Below are positions 18,837-27,986 of a stretch of DNA of 64,000 nt, piece after piece. The stretch comes from Mucilaginibacter sabulilitoris. GTDB taxonomy: Bacteria; Bacteroidota; Bacteroidia; Sphingobacteriales; Sphingobacteriaceae. The DNA lies in contig NZ_CP139558.1 in NCBI RefSeq assembly GCF_034262375.1, positions 4,402,001-4,466,000 on the forward strand. The letters run 5' to 3'. How positions within the stretch are numbered: position 1 is the first letter of the stretch; each line of letters opens with the position of its first letter. Under the pieces are notes generated by a model. The model was given only the letters and a program-made list of their open reading frames with translations. It had not been told where the DNA came from and made no database searches. The position numbers and the translations under genes are program-made.

Positions 18837-20104
18837 AAAGAAAATTAATGATGGTAGAGCGGATTATGCATGTTGATGCTGCCACCCCGCTTAATTGCGT
18901 ATTTACTGCAAAAATACAAGGTGCCATAAATCAGGACAACCTGCAAATGGCGTTGTTTAAAGTTCAACAGAAACACCTTTTGTTAAGGGTACGTATTGAT
19001 GAAAATTTGAAAGGCGGACCTTATTTTATATCAAACGCACGCATCGGGAAAATACCTGTCCGCATGGTAGAACGGCTTACTGATGATGATTGGCTAAAGG
19101 AATCACAAACAGAGTGGTTTAAACTTTTTGAGGATGAAAGTGAGCCGCTTGCCCGGTTGGTTTGGATAAGGTCGGCAACAGTGCATGAACTTTTGCTCGT
19201 AATGCCCCACTGCATTTGCGACGGAACAACCAGCGTAACGCTATTGCGTGAAATACTGAGCTTGCTGGATAACCCTCAACAGGATCTGGAAACTTATACT
19301 CCTTTTAACTCGGTGAAGGAATTGATGCCGGATACATTTGATCCCGCTAAAAATGTGCGAAAGGCCCGGATGTTCGCCTTTTTGGGCAGGTTGTTTTTCT
19401 TTTTTAAAAACACTAATAGTAAACATCGGCGTGGAAACAATTATGTCCTGCACTGGAAACTTACCCATGAGGAAACACTGGCTATTGTAGAAAGCTGCAA
19501 AAATGCCTATACATCGGTACACGCCGCCTTATGTGTAGCCATTATGGAGGCATTTCAACAGGTAAATGGTAATAAAGCCCATGGAAAAGTGATCAGTCCG
19601 GTGGACATCAGGCGTTTTATTCCTGAGATAAAGCAGGATATGATGTTTGCCTTCGCGCCTATTGTGGAACTGACCATCAGTAAAAACGCGAACACTGATT
19701 TCTGGGATGCCGCCCGTAAAATTAAAGCCGACCTTATTGCTAAAATTGACGCCATGAAAGTTCATGAAATGTTATGGATGGGCGAATACATGCATGCTAC
19801 TGTTAAGCGGATGATCAGTCTTTTAAAAGCGACTGGTGGTACGCATGATATTACGTTTTCTAACATGGGTCGGTTAAATATCCCGGAGAGTTATCAAAAT
19901 TTTGAACTGGAAACTATTTACAGCCCTACAGTAGCGTTTCCGTGGCGTAATGCAAATACCCTGGTAACAACCACCTTTAAAAATCAAATGGACTTTACAT
20001 TCATGTCAAATGATGCTTTCCTGACCGAAACTGAGGCATTGAATATCAAGACCGCAGCTATGGGTTTACTATTTGCCAACGTACAGCAATTAGCCCATGC
20101 CTGA
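18833..20104 (+). CDS. HxxxDG acyltransferase (condensation-domain superfamily), second copy
   Basis: A 423-residue paralogue of the previous protein; both begin MKRKL and share DDDW near residue 86. The motif here is PHCICDG (125-131): the first His of HHxxxDG is Pro, while the second, generally the catalytic one, is kept along with the Asp-Gly pair. FSNMGRLNIP matches the C-terminal motif of the first copy. It could still be an active acyltransferase with changed substrate preference, or a less active partner. The ATG overlaps the upstream stop by 4 bases and the gene's own stop overlaps the next start by 8 bases, so it belongs to the same operon. Confidence 0.78.
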   Translation: MKRKLMMVERIMHVDAATPLNCVFTAKIQGAINQDNLQMALFKVQQKHLLLRVRIDENLKGGPYFISNARIGKIPVRMVERLTDDDWLKESQTEWFKLFEDESEPLARLVWIRSATVHELLLVMPHCICDGTTSVTLLREILSLLDNPQQDLETYTPFNSVKELMPDTFDPAKNVRKARMFAFLGRLFFFFKNTNSKHRRGNNYVLHWKLTHEETLAIVESCKNAYTSVHAALCVAIMEAFQQVNGNKAHGKVISPVDIRRFIPEIKQDMMFAFAPIVELTISKNANTDFWDAARKIKADLIAKIDAMKVHEMLWMGEYMHATVKRMISLLKATGGTHDITFSNMGRLNIPESYQNFELETIYSPTVAFPWRNANTLVTTTFKNQMDFTFMSNDAFLTETEALNIKTAAMGLLFANVQQLAHA

Positions 20105-20618
20105 GCTTAAACAACATAAAACCATGCTGCAACGCTTTGTCAGAAAGCGAATGTGGTATTATGTTATTACCAATATCATATTTAATACGGCGTTCGCGTA
20201 TTTCTGTTTCTATAAGTTTAACGCGGTTTATTTGTTTGAAGGGGGGCAGAATATGGCCAGGCTGATGTTACCTATGTCGTTCCTTTTGCCTTTTATGCTC
20301 ACGTTTGATATGCTGAAGAAAACCATGCTCCAGGTTGACCAGGGAAATATTGATATAACACTGAGCGAAGATTTGAACAGGAACAGGTTCATCTTTCAAA
20401 TGGCGGGCATCAATGGTATCAGTACATTTTTACCCGTTTTTGCCCTCATGCTTGCGGTTAATATGAGTTTGCCTGATCATTATAAATTTGATGCCTTATT
20501 CCTATCCATCGTTGATGGTTTAATGGCCGGTTTATATTCCGTTATCTTTACTTTTCTGCCCATCAGGAAACTAAAAAAACACCTGCGGAAAGAAGTTCAG
20601 CAACCTGTGTCAGTTTAA
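20097..20618 (+). CDS. Small membrane protein of unknown function, end of lipid operon
   Basis: A 173-residue protein I do not recognise. Four hydrophobic stretches are visible: about 20-38 (WYYVITNIIFNTAFAYFC), 55-75 (LPMSFLLPFMLTF), 103-122 (ISTFLPVFALMLAVNM) and 135-155 (DGLMAGLYSVIFTFLPI). The ends are basic, with KKHLRKE at the C-terminus. It begins 8 bases before the end of the second acyltransferase gene and closes the operon, so it may help membrane placement or movement of the lipid product; that is inference from position only. Its last bases overlap the convergent GH92 gene by 4 bases, leaving no room for an intergenic terminator. Confidence 0.7.
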   Translation: MPELKQHKTMLQRFVRKRMWYYVITNIIFNTAFAYFCFYKFNAVYLFEGGQNMARLMLPMSFLLPFMLTFDMLKKTMLQVDQGNIDITLSEDLNRNRFIFQMAGINGISTFLPVFALMLAVNMSLPDHYKFDALFLSIVDGLMAGLYSVIFTFLPIRKLKKHLRKEVQQPVSV

Positions 20619-23600
20619 TTTTTAAAACCTTGCTGTTCCTTGGTGAAAATTTCCATAATCTCCGGAGCTGGTAGCGGCTGTTCATATATTTTGACATTGT
20701 CCATATAACCGTGAAATACCCGTTCTGAAGGAAATTCCTCATTTCTGCCAATCTGCCATTTGTTGGCGACAGATAAATTAACAGGCCCTTCAACCGTTGA
20801 TGTGCCGGCTAATTTACCATCAATGTAAACCGATAACAGGTTACCATTACAAACTCCGGCTATATGGTGCCAGTGTTGCTTCCAATCGGCAGGCAGGTTT
20901 ACGGTACAATCGCCCCGGCCCCAGCCACCGGCAAAAAAGGTAAGTGTTTTGTTGCTGCTCATTTGTAAAACATGCGTATCACCTTTGGTGAGCATATCTA
21001 CCAAACCCCTTTCTTCGCCCTGAGGGTAAACCCAGGCCATCATGCTAATGGTTTGCCCCATGTTATCCAAACTGGCGGAGTTGGGTATTTCAACAAAACA
21101 ATGATCGCCCAGTAATACCCTTTTGTCATTTTTATTGATGCTTGAATCCGTGCCGATAATATGTCCGTTATTTTCAAAACCTGATTTGTCTGTAAGCTGA
21201 TTTTTACCACCTACTTCAAGCGAAAGATCAAGTAACGCCGAACCTGAATCATCATTGAAAACTTTATATGTTCCACCTATATCATTAATAACCAACTTCT
21301 TAATTCCTGACACCCGATCTGTAAAATGATGCTCCTGTGTTTTGCTTTCGCCGGGCACGAGTTGTACGGTATCAGTATATAAAACAGTATCCCCTATAGC
21401 TACCGGGATATGTGCCAGTTGATCTCTCCCGGTCAGGTTTTTTACGGTGTATTTTAAACGCTGCTCATCCCCTTGTTTTATAATTGGTTTTACTGTTAAA
21501 CCCGATATTTCAAACGGATGTTTTACCGGCTTGGCCGGTTCAATTACTTCAACAGTATTGTCGTCCTTTTGCCCTATACCTACAATTATCTTCCCTAAAC
21601 GGTATAGTCTGCAGCTTATAGAATCTGCTATGGTCTGGCCGGTTGTCACAAGGATATTTCTGGAAGCAATTTCTTTTCCACCGGCAAATAATTTTATATT
21701 CTTCGTACCTGTTGAACCGTTATTCTTCAAAGTGAAATACAACCATAATGGCTCGTCAGGCTCAACTTTTGTTTTCTTTAGGTCGTATTTTATTATTCTG
21801 ATATTAACCGGGCTTTTGGTTTCTGATAATACCGCGGCGTCTTTGTTCAACGGCCAATCAGCAGGCTTGTTGGTCATCGTAAATTGCATAGTTCCGCCTT
21901 GTGCAATAAGCGCATGCGAAACTGATAATTGCTCATAAGACTTACTGTTGATGGTTAACGAACCCACATATTTATTTGCGGCAGATTGCCCCTTACCCTC
22001 TATAACCAATGTTTTATGATTAGCCAGGTGCAGTTTTACCCTTTGAAACAAAGGCGACCCAATAGCATACTCCGGCCGGCCGGGACTTACCGGGAATATC
22101 CCTAATGAATTAAATATATAAGCGCTTGACATAGCACCCAGGTCGTCATTGCCGGGCAAACCATCCGGTCGGTTTTTATATCTTGATAGCATAATATCCC
22201 TGCACCACTTCTGCGTCAGATCGGGCCTGCCTGCTGCATTAAACAAATAGGGCAAATGGATAATTGTTTCATTATCAAATAATATAACATCATTACTTAA
22301 AGTAGAATCAAGCCGGGATACAAATGCTTCTGCTCCACCCATCAGGTTCACGAGGTCTTTAGGGTTATGGGGCACAAAGTATGAGTAAACCCATTTATCT
22401 CCCTCTTTATAACCAGACATCGCCGGATTTACCTTAAAATCAGATCCAGATCGCGGCAGCATAAACATGGTTGCAGGATAAAACAGGTTTCGATAGTTAA
22501 GGCCACGTTTTTGCAAAAGCTCATAATCGGGCTGGTTATGTATTACCTGTTTGGCATATTGAGCTAATGTCCAGTCGTCATAAGCGTATTCAACCGTTCG
22601 GGTAACCGATTCCGATTTCGTATACGGCACATAACCCATGCGGTGATATATGTCCATATCCTGCTGTACAAATGGCGAATCGACAATATTGCTTTTCATG
22701 GCTTTATAAGCCAGTGATTTGTCAAAACCATTAACGCCTTTTAAATAGGCATCAACAATTATAGGAATGGCATGATTGCCGGTCATACTTTCGGTAGGTA
22801 AATGACCGGTTTGCTTATAAATATCCAGCATCGACAAAATAGCGTCGTTCTGCTTTTCAGGATATAACAAACTCAACAATGGGTGCAGCGACCGGAAAGT
22901 ATCCCACGGCGAAAATCCACCATACTCATATTTTCCGGTGGCATGATGTACCTTTCCATCAGCCCCACGATAATTGCCATCCACATCAGATATTACCCAG
23001 GGAATCAGTAAAGAATGGTAAAGCGCGGTGTAGAATATGGTTTTGTTAGCCTCGCTGCTGTCGGTAATATCCACTGTGCTTAATTGTTTTGTCCAATTAG
23101 CTGCCGTGCGCGCCGCAAAAGCCTCAAAACTTAATCCGGCTGTTTCCGTATCAATATTATGCTGTGCGCCTGCGTAACCGACAGTTGATGTGCTCAGCTT
23201 AATTTCAATAACTTTCGGAGTGGCAGTACTTTTAAAACTAAATAAATACCCATTTTTTACGGCTTTCTTATCGGTAAAAGCTTCACTGAAATTGATCACT
23301 ATATTCAATACCGAACCATGTATAACCTTACCCGATATAACTGTGATGTTTCCCGCGTTCCCGATATAAACCTGCGCGTTTGCTTTAGCCGGGAAAGTAA
23401 AACGTAATATGCCTGTGCGTGTAGCCGCGCTGGCTTCAGTTACGATGTTGTTATCATTAAATTTCACTTTGTAATAACCGGGACGCGCAACTTCATTACG
23501 GTGCCGGAAGCGACTGCTATATTGCCCGGGTACAAAATCCTGCCTGCCGTCAACAGGCATGATAAACAAATGGCCTGCAGATCCCTCTGGAAAGCCGCTA

Positions 23601-23887
23601 TGATGCCCCAGGCAGCTGAAATAATAAACGGATGAATCGGCATAATTATAACCCCTCACTCCTCCTGTGCGGGTTTCCGGACTGATCTGGACGAAACCTG
23701 ATGGGGCAACCGCGCCGGGATACGTACCGCCATCGCCACCCCAATGGGTAAGCACACCGCTTTTGGTGGTGCCAATAAAGGGGTTTACATAGTTTAAATG
23801 CGTTTTTTGTTGTGCATGAATATCTGCCGTTATTAAAATCAACAACGAAAACAGCGCCAGCCTTACTCCGAAAATTACATTATTCAT
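20615..23887 (-). CDS. GH92 alpha-mannosidase with C-terminal LamG domain
   Basis: A 1090-residue exported enzyme. The N-terminus has a signal peptide (FSLLILITADIHAQ). The catalytic part (to ~residue 690) has the GH92 opening YVNPFIGTTKSG, then GGDGGTYPGAVAPSG, FSCLGHHSGFPEGS and a GFSPWDTFRSLHPL segment; GH92 enzymes are calcium-dependent exo-alpha-mannosidases. After ~700 come beta-sandwich linkers, and the last ~200 residues form a LamG/concanavalin-like domain (MMAWVYPQGEERG, IAGVCNGNLLSVYIDGK), likely for carbohydrate binding. GH92 proteins often lack this module. It is the last gene of the four-gene hydrolase operon, 8 bases after the acetyltransferase gene. The target is probably a terminal alpha-mannose, as in N-glycans or yeast mannan. 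Confidence 0.88.
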   Translation of the reverse strand: MNNVIFGVRLALFSLLILITADIHAQQKTHLNYVNPFIGTTKSGVLTHWGGDGGTYPGAVAPSGFVQISPETRTGGVRGYNYADSSVYYFSCLGHHSGFPEGSAGHLFIMPVDGRQDFVPGQYSSRFRHRNEVARPGYYKVKFNDNNIVTEASAATRTGILRFTFPAKANAQVYIGNAGNITVISGKVIHGSVLNIVINFSEAFTDKKAVKNGYLFSFKSTATPKVIEIKLSTSTVGYAGAQHNIDTETAGLSFEAFAARTAANWTKQLSTVDITDSSEANKTIFYTALYHSLLIPWVISDVDGNYRGADGKVHHATGKYEYGGFSPWDTFRSLHPLLSLLYPEKQNDAILSMLDIYKQTGHLPTESMTGNHAIPIIVDAYLKGVNGFDKSLAYKAMKSNIVDSPFVQQDMDIYHRMGYVPYTKSESVTRTVEYAYDDWTLAQYAKQVIHNQPDYELLQKRGLNYRNLFYPATMFMLPRSGSDFKVNPAMSGYKEGDKWVYSYFVPHNPKDLVNLMGGAEAFVSRLDSTLSNDVILFDNETIIHLPYLFNAAGRPDLTQKWCRDIMLSRYKNRPDGLPGNDDLGAMSSAYIFNSLGIFPVSPGRPEYAIGSPLFQRVKLHLANHKTLVIEGKGQSAANKYVGSLTINSKSYEQLSVSHALIAQGGTMQFTMTNKPADWPLNKDAAVLSETKSPVNIRIIKYDLKKTKVEPDEPLWLYFTLKNNGSTGTKNIKLFAGGKEIASRNILVTTGQTIADSISCRLYRLGKIIVGIGQKDDNTVEVIEPAKPVKHPFEISGLTVKPIIKQGDEQRLKYTVKNLTGRDQLAHIPVAIGDTVLYTDTVQLVPGESKTQEHHFTDRVSGIKKLVINDIGGTYKVFNDDSGSALLDLSLEVGGKNQLTDKSGFENNGHIIGTDSSINKNDKRVLLGDHCFVEIPNSASLDNMGQTISMMAWVYPQGEERGLVDMLTKGDTHVLQMSSNKTLTFFAGGWGRGDCTVNLPADWKQHWHHIAGVCNGNLLSVYIDGKLAGTSTVEGPVNLSVANKWQIGRNEEFPSERVFHGYMDNVKIYEQPLPAPEIMEIFTKEQQGFKN

Positions 23888-23895
23888 TAAACACC

Positions 23896-25023
23896 TTATA
23901 TTTTAATGTAGATCTTTCGTTTATCCATTATATACCCTACCAGCCAGCACAACATCATATAGCTTACTGCAAAAACCAGCGTGCCAAACGCACCGGGAAA
24001 AAGCGGCTGGTAAAACACCTGGTTTATCCAGTCATAAAAACTGAGGCCTGGTTTTACCCACAAGGTCGAAATGACAGTGAACAACAATTCCGATAGCAGG
24101 TAAATAGCCAACGAGTTACGACCAAAAACCAGGAAAAAGTTAGTGCCCCGCTTAATATTCTTTAGTTCTATAACATAAATGAGCACACCAATAATTACCA
24201 GATCAATGCCAATGGTAAGCAAGGTAAAAGTACTTGTCCATAGTTTTTTAGCCAACGGGAAAAACTGCGCCCAAAACAGGGCTATACCAATAAGGCAAGC
24301 GCCCGCAATTAACAAATTGGCCACCGACTCAAAATTGCGGCCCTTACGCTGGATGTAAGTTCCGGCCAGATATCCGGCTATTACGTTTACAATGGCGGGC
24401 AAGGTACTGAGCAGGCCTTCAGGGTCAAAAGCTATTGGCCCGCCCTTGTCATGGTACAGATGGGCATTCCCCATAATTAAAATATCAAGACGGGTACCGG
24501 CATTGCCCAGCATGGTTAGTTCCTTTCCGGGCTCACCAAGCAATAATAAAAACACCCAGTAGCCGAGCAATAACATAACTGAAATGATAACCGCTGTCCG
24601 TTTGCTGCAATAATGAACTATTAGCGAGCCAAAAAAGTAACAAATGGCTATGCGCTGCAACACACCCATAATACGGGTATTGGCGAGCGGATTAAAGGCC
24701 CAGCTTCCTGCTTCGCGATGGAAGAACGGGAACCAGTACATCAGGTAGCCCAGCAAAAATATGATGATGGTACGTTTACTTATTTTACGCAGAAAGGCGC
24801 TGTTGCTTTCAAATTTGTTTTTTGAAAAGCTCAGCGCGTTACCCACCGCGAAAAGGAACGACGGAAAAACAAGGTCGGTTGGGGTAAAGCCAAACCATGC
24901 AGCATGATCAAGCGGCGCCCATTGCACCGTGCCCGAACCGGGAGCATTCACAATAATCATGAAACATATCGTCATCCCCCTGAAAATGTCGAGTGTTATA
25001 AATCTGTCTTTTGCTAAAGCCAT
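23896..25023 (-). CDS. HGSNAT-like membrane acetyltransferase (DUF5009 type)
   Basis: A 375-residue polytopic membrane protein with about ten hydrophobic segments. Its start, DRFITLDIFRGMTICFMIIVN, followed by LDHAAWFGFTPTDLVFPSFLF, is the pattern of heparan-alpha-glucosaminide N-acetyltransferases, with His40 matching the active His. The human relative moves acetyl groups across the membrane onto terminal glucosamine so that alpha-N-acetylglucosaminidase can remove it. Here the GH89 alpha-N-acetylglucosaminidase lies two genes upstream in the same operon, which supports a related job on a glucosamine-containing glycan. Gaps to the neighbours are 14 and 8 bases. It could instead be a general sugar O-acetyltransferase; the family call is good, the substrate is inferred. 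Confidence 0.8.
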   Translation of the reverse strand: MALAKDRFITLDIFRGMTICFMIIVNAPGSGTVQWAPLDHAAWFGFTPTDLVFPSFLFAVGNALSFSKNKFESNSAFLRKISKRTIIIFLLGYLMYWFPFFHREAGSWAFNPLANTRIMGVLQRIAICYFFGSLIVHYCSKRTAVIISVMLLLGYWVFLLLLGEPGKELTMLGNAGTRLDILIMGNAHLYHDKGGPIAFDPEGLLSTLPAIVNVIAGYLAGTYIQRKGRNFESVANLLIAGACLIGIALFWAQFFPLAKKLWTSTFTLLTIGIDLVIIGVLIYVIELKNIKRGTNFFLVFGRNSLAIYLLSELLFTVISTLWVKPGLSFYDWINQVFYQPLFPGAFGTLVFAVSYMMLCWLVGYIMDKRKIYIKI

Positions 25024-25037
25024 GTATCTTTATCTAT

Positions 25038-27986
25038 TTAGAATTTTCCCTGAAGTGTATAAATAGCCCGACTGGCTGGCTTTTCAAGACGCATACTTAC
25101 CTTATCGGGCCGATTGCCGTTTTCGTCGTAAATTATCAGTTGATTAGCGCCTGGTTTTAGCCAGCACTCCGGTATATACATACCAATGTTACCAATTTTT
25201 TCGGGATAGCGCCCCAGGTTGTGCCCGTTTACCCATACCGAACCATAGCTTAAGCCATCGGCATGCACGCGCCATATCAACTGTTTACCCGGCACCTGCG
25301 GAACAGTAAATTGTGAACGGTAGAACTGTGGTCCTTCAAACCTTGTTTTTGCTGTCAGCTTATTCCAGCCATCGGCAGTTGCAAAATCACCGGGGTTTCC
25401 AAACATTTTCCACCTCGTTAATACCATGCCGTCACCAATACTGTTAATTTTTACGGGTTGATCTATTCCACCCTCATTGGAGTTATTTTCGATGAATACC
25501 GTAAGCGTAATGGGTTGTTGGAGTATGGCTGCGTCATTAACTTCTACTGCAAAAGGTGAGTTCCAGCCTTTATGCTGGCTTACCTGCTTGCCGTTAATAA
25601 ATACGGTAGCGTCCTCATCCACACTTCTGAAATTGATGGTGAGTTTGGAAGGATTACCGGCCTGAACCGGGATAATGGTTTGAAACCAGCCAAAACCCTG
25701 CTGCTTGTTAAATACATCATCGCCAATTTTATACTTTTTCCAGCTGGTTGTATCAAACGCGGGAATAGCATTTTTCACATCGTCGGCTTTTTCGGCTTTG
25801 ATAAAATACCAGTTGTTGGTGGTGGATATAAAAGGCCCGCCCTGTTTAAGCTGAACCTGCCCTGACAGGCCCTTTTTATCTACGTCGGTTATAGAACCTA
25901 TGTAGGCCGCCAATTTATCGCGGCCGTCATGCGCGGTAAATATGGCCAGTGTGTGTTTACCTTTTTCGAGGTTAAAAGTTACTTCACCATCGCGCACTTT
26001 CCATTGGCTTACCTTTTTGCCGTCAATAAAGGCTGTGGCACGGTCTCCGCCATCAACTTGCATGGTATATTTTCCGGTTGATGGAATGTCTACCGTGGTA
26101 CGGTACCAGGCATCAGCGGTAAGGTTATTATCCGCGCCCATCTGCTGCGGATCGGTTGACTTGAACCAACTGGTATCGTTATAAGCCGGTGCAGCATAAA
26201 CAGCGGCATTTTTGTTTTGCCAGGAAGATAAAGTTACAGTTGATGAAAATTGTTTATTTTGCTGATATACAGCATTTAATAAAATTGACTTATTCTCCAG
26301 ATATAAGCGTGCTGCCCCATTTTTTTTAGCTAACAACGGGTATTCAGCTTTTGACAATAGTTGTTTATTTTGCACACTCAGGCCTGCCAGGTATGATGTG
26401 CCGGTAACAATAACCGATGATCCGCTCGCTTCGGTTATCCAGGTTTTATCCATCCCCCGGGCATCTCCAACCAAAATACGAACACGCTGGCCGGAAACTT
26501 CAAAACTGTATTCAGCTGGGTTATCTGCTTGCAGGGTTGCCGCAACACTGATATTGCCATCTTTTATTTTAAATGCTTTGGCATCCTGGGTAGCAACCGG
26601 CTTGCCGTTCACTTTAAAATAAAATAAAGCCGGATTTTCGCCGCTTGCCTCCGCTAAAATGGTAGTGGTATTGCCTTGTTTAACCAGGCCATATACGCGT
26701 GTAAGCGCCCAGTTAAGCGTTATATTACTGTTTAAGGTATAGTTGTGCACCAGAGGATAAATCTCGTCAGGGGCCAGAGTGATACTTGCCGCGGGGATAT
26801 CTTTATCGACCTTAACCTTTGCTTTAACCTGCTTTTTAGATGGATTATCCAGAAAAATAAGATCACCAATATCGGCTGACCTCGCGGTTACTTTTATAGT
26901 ACTGTCGGTGACGATATCCTGATAAGCGCCGGTTGCATCAGTACAGTTTTCCAATATATCCTGAAAGCCGCGGGCAAAAAGTGCCGCACGTTTAAACCCA
27001 TAATAAATAGGACGCAGATCACCTGACTGCCCCAACGCCGAGCCGTAATCATAAGAAGCGGCATCTTCATCATTATTGGTATAGCCAAAGTTGGAGCCGC
27101 CGTGCGCCATGTAATAGTTATAACCGCCACCGCCATGCGCTATGATTTTCCAGGTACGGCGGGCGTACACCGCCGAGTCGGTTGGCTTTGCGCCGTATTG
27201 CGAATACCATACGCTCCAGAACTCGGTAGAAAACCATGGGTTTGGCCGTTTAGCATCATCCAGTGTGCCATCGCCTGCGGGATCGCTGGCATGGTGCAGC
27301 CCGCTAAAAAAGTACGGAACCTGTATACCCAGGCTAAGCACTTTGCTTTGCAGGCGTTTAAAGTAATTATCAGGTATTACCGTTCCCCAGCCATTATTGT
27401 GCTCATTTTCTAATTGCACCATGATCACGGGGCCGCCTTTGTTTATTTGCTGGTTAAAAACAATGGGCAACAACTTATCAAAAAAACGATCCACACATTT
27501 TTCAAACTCCTCATTGTCTTCGCGCACACGCAAGCCGGGTTTAAACTTAAGCCATATCGGATAACCGCCCAAATCCCACTCGGCACAATAATACGGGCCT
27601 ACCCTAACAATGGCGTACATACCCAGACTTTTAACTGTGGCTAAAAAAGCATTCAGATCATGGTCGCCGCTAAAGTTGAACTTGCCTTCAATCGGTTCAT
27701 GAAAATTCCATAAGGTATATACCTCAACACAGTTAAAACCGGCGCGTTTTAAGCGCAACAGCCTGTCATACCACAACTGCCGAGGCACGCGGGCATACTC
27801 CAACCCTGCTGAAGCCAGAAAAGTGCGCTTGCCGTTTATTAAAAAGCCTTTCCTATCGAAATCGATAAACGGTTTGGCCGAATCGCTGACTGGGAAAATA
27901 TGATCATTAACAGCCTGGCCATAGCTTTTGTTAGCACAAACCAACAACCATAAAACCCAAAGGACAATATAAATGCGCCTGTTCAT
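25038..27986 (-). CDS. GH35 beta-galactosidase
   Basis: A 982-residue secreted or periplasmic glycosidase with an N-terminal signal peptide (IVLWVLWLLVCANKSYGQ). The TIM barrel spans about residues 38-350. In VQLENEHN the proton donor is Glu195, and in WFSTEFWSVWY the nucleophile is Glu255; the upstream VEVYTLWNFHEP and VGPYYCAEWDLGG segments are also GH35 hallmarks. The rest holds several jelly-roll domains, including two similar galactose-binding-like modules around residues 600-690 and 730-830 and a closing LIWRVHADGLSYGSVWVNG. GH35 enzymes remove terminal beta-galactose. The start codon shares one base with the GH89 stop (TAATG), indicating coupled translation. It is longer than simple GH35 enzymes because of the added modules. 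Confidence 0.9.
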   Translation of the reverse strand: MNRRIYIVLWVLWLLVCANKSYGQAVNDHIFPVSDSAKPFIDFDRKGFLINGKRTFLASAGLEYARVPRQLWYDRLLRLKRAGFNCVEVYTLWNFHEPIEGKFNFSGDHDLNAFLATVKSLGMYAIVRVGPYYCAEWDLGGYPIWLKFKPGLRVREDNEEFEKCVDRFFDKLLPIVFNQQINKGGPVIMVQLENEHNNGWGTVIPDNYFKRLQSKVLSLGIQVPYFFSGLHHASDPAGDGTLDDAKRPNPWFSTEFWSVWYSQYGAKPTDSAVYARRTWKIIAHGGGGYNYYMAHGGSNFGYTNNDEDAASYDYGSALGQSGDLRPIYYGFKRAALFARGFQDILENCTDATGAYQDIVTDSTIKVTARSADIGDLIFLDNPSKKQVKAKVKVDKDIPAASITLAPDEIYPLVHNYTLNSNITLNWALTRVYGLVKQGNTTTILAEASGENPALFYFKVNGKPVATQDAKAFKIKDGNISVAATLQADNPAEYSFEVSGQRVRILVGDARGMDKTWITEASGSSVIVTGTSYLAGLSVQNKQLLSKAEYPLLAKKNGAARLYLENKSILLNAVYQQNKQFSSTVTLSSWQNKNAAVYAAPAYNDTSWFKSTDPQQMGADNNLTADAWYRTTVDIPSTGKYTMQVDGGDRATAFIDGKKVSQWKVRDGEVTFNLEKGKHTLAIFTAHDGRDKLAAYIGSITDVDKKGLSGQVQLKQGGPFISTTNNWYFIKAEKADDVKNAIPAFDTTSWKKYKIGDDVFNKQQGFGWFQTIIPVQAGNPSKLTINFRSVDEDATVFINGKQVSQHKGWNSPFAVEVNDAAILQQPITLTVFIENNSNEGGIDQPVKINSIGDGMVLTRWKMFGNPGDFATADGWNKLTAKTRFEGPQFYRSQFTVPQVPGKQLIWRVHADGLSYGSVWVNGHNLGRYPEKIGNIGMYIPECWLKPGANQLIIYDENGNRPDKVSMRLEKPASRAIYTLQGKF

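Noticed and set aside
17553..20104. NRPS condensation enzymes making a peptide.
   Set aside because: There are no adenylation or peptidyl carrier domains in the operon, and the C-terminal SNxGR motif points to Pap-like acyltransferases.
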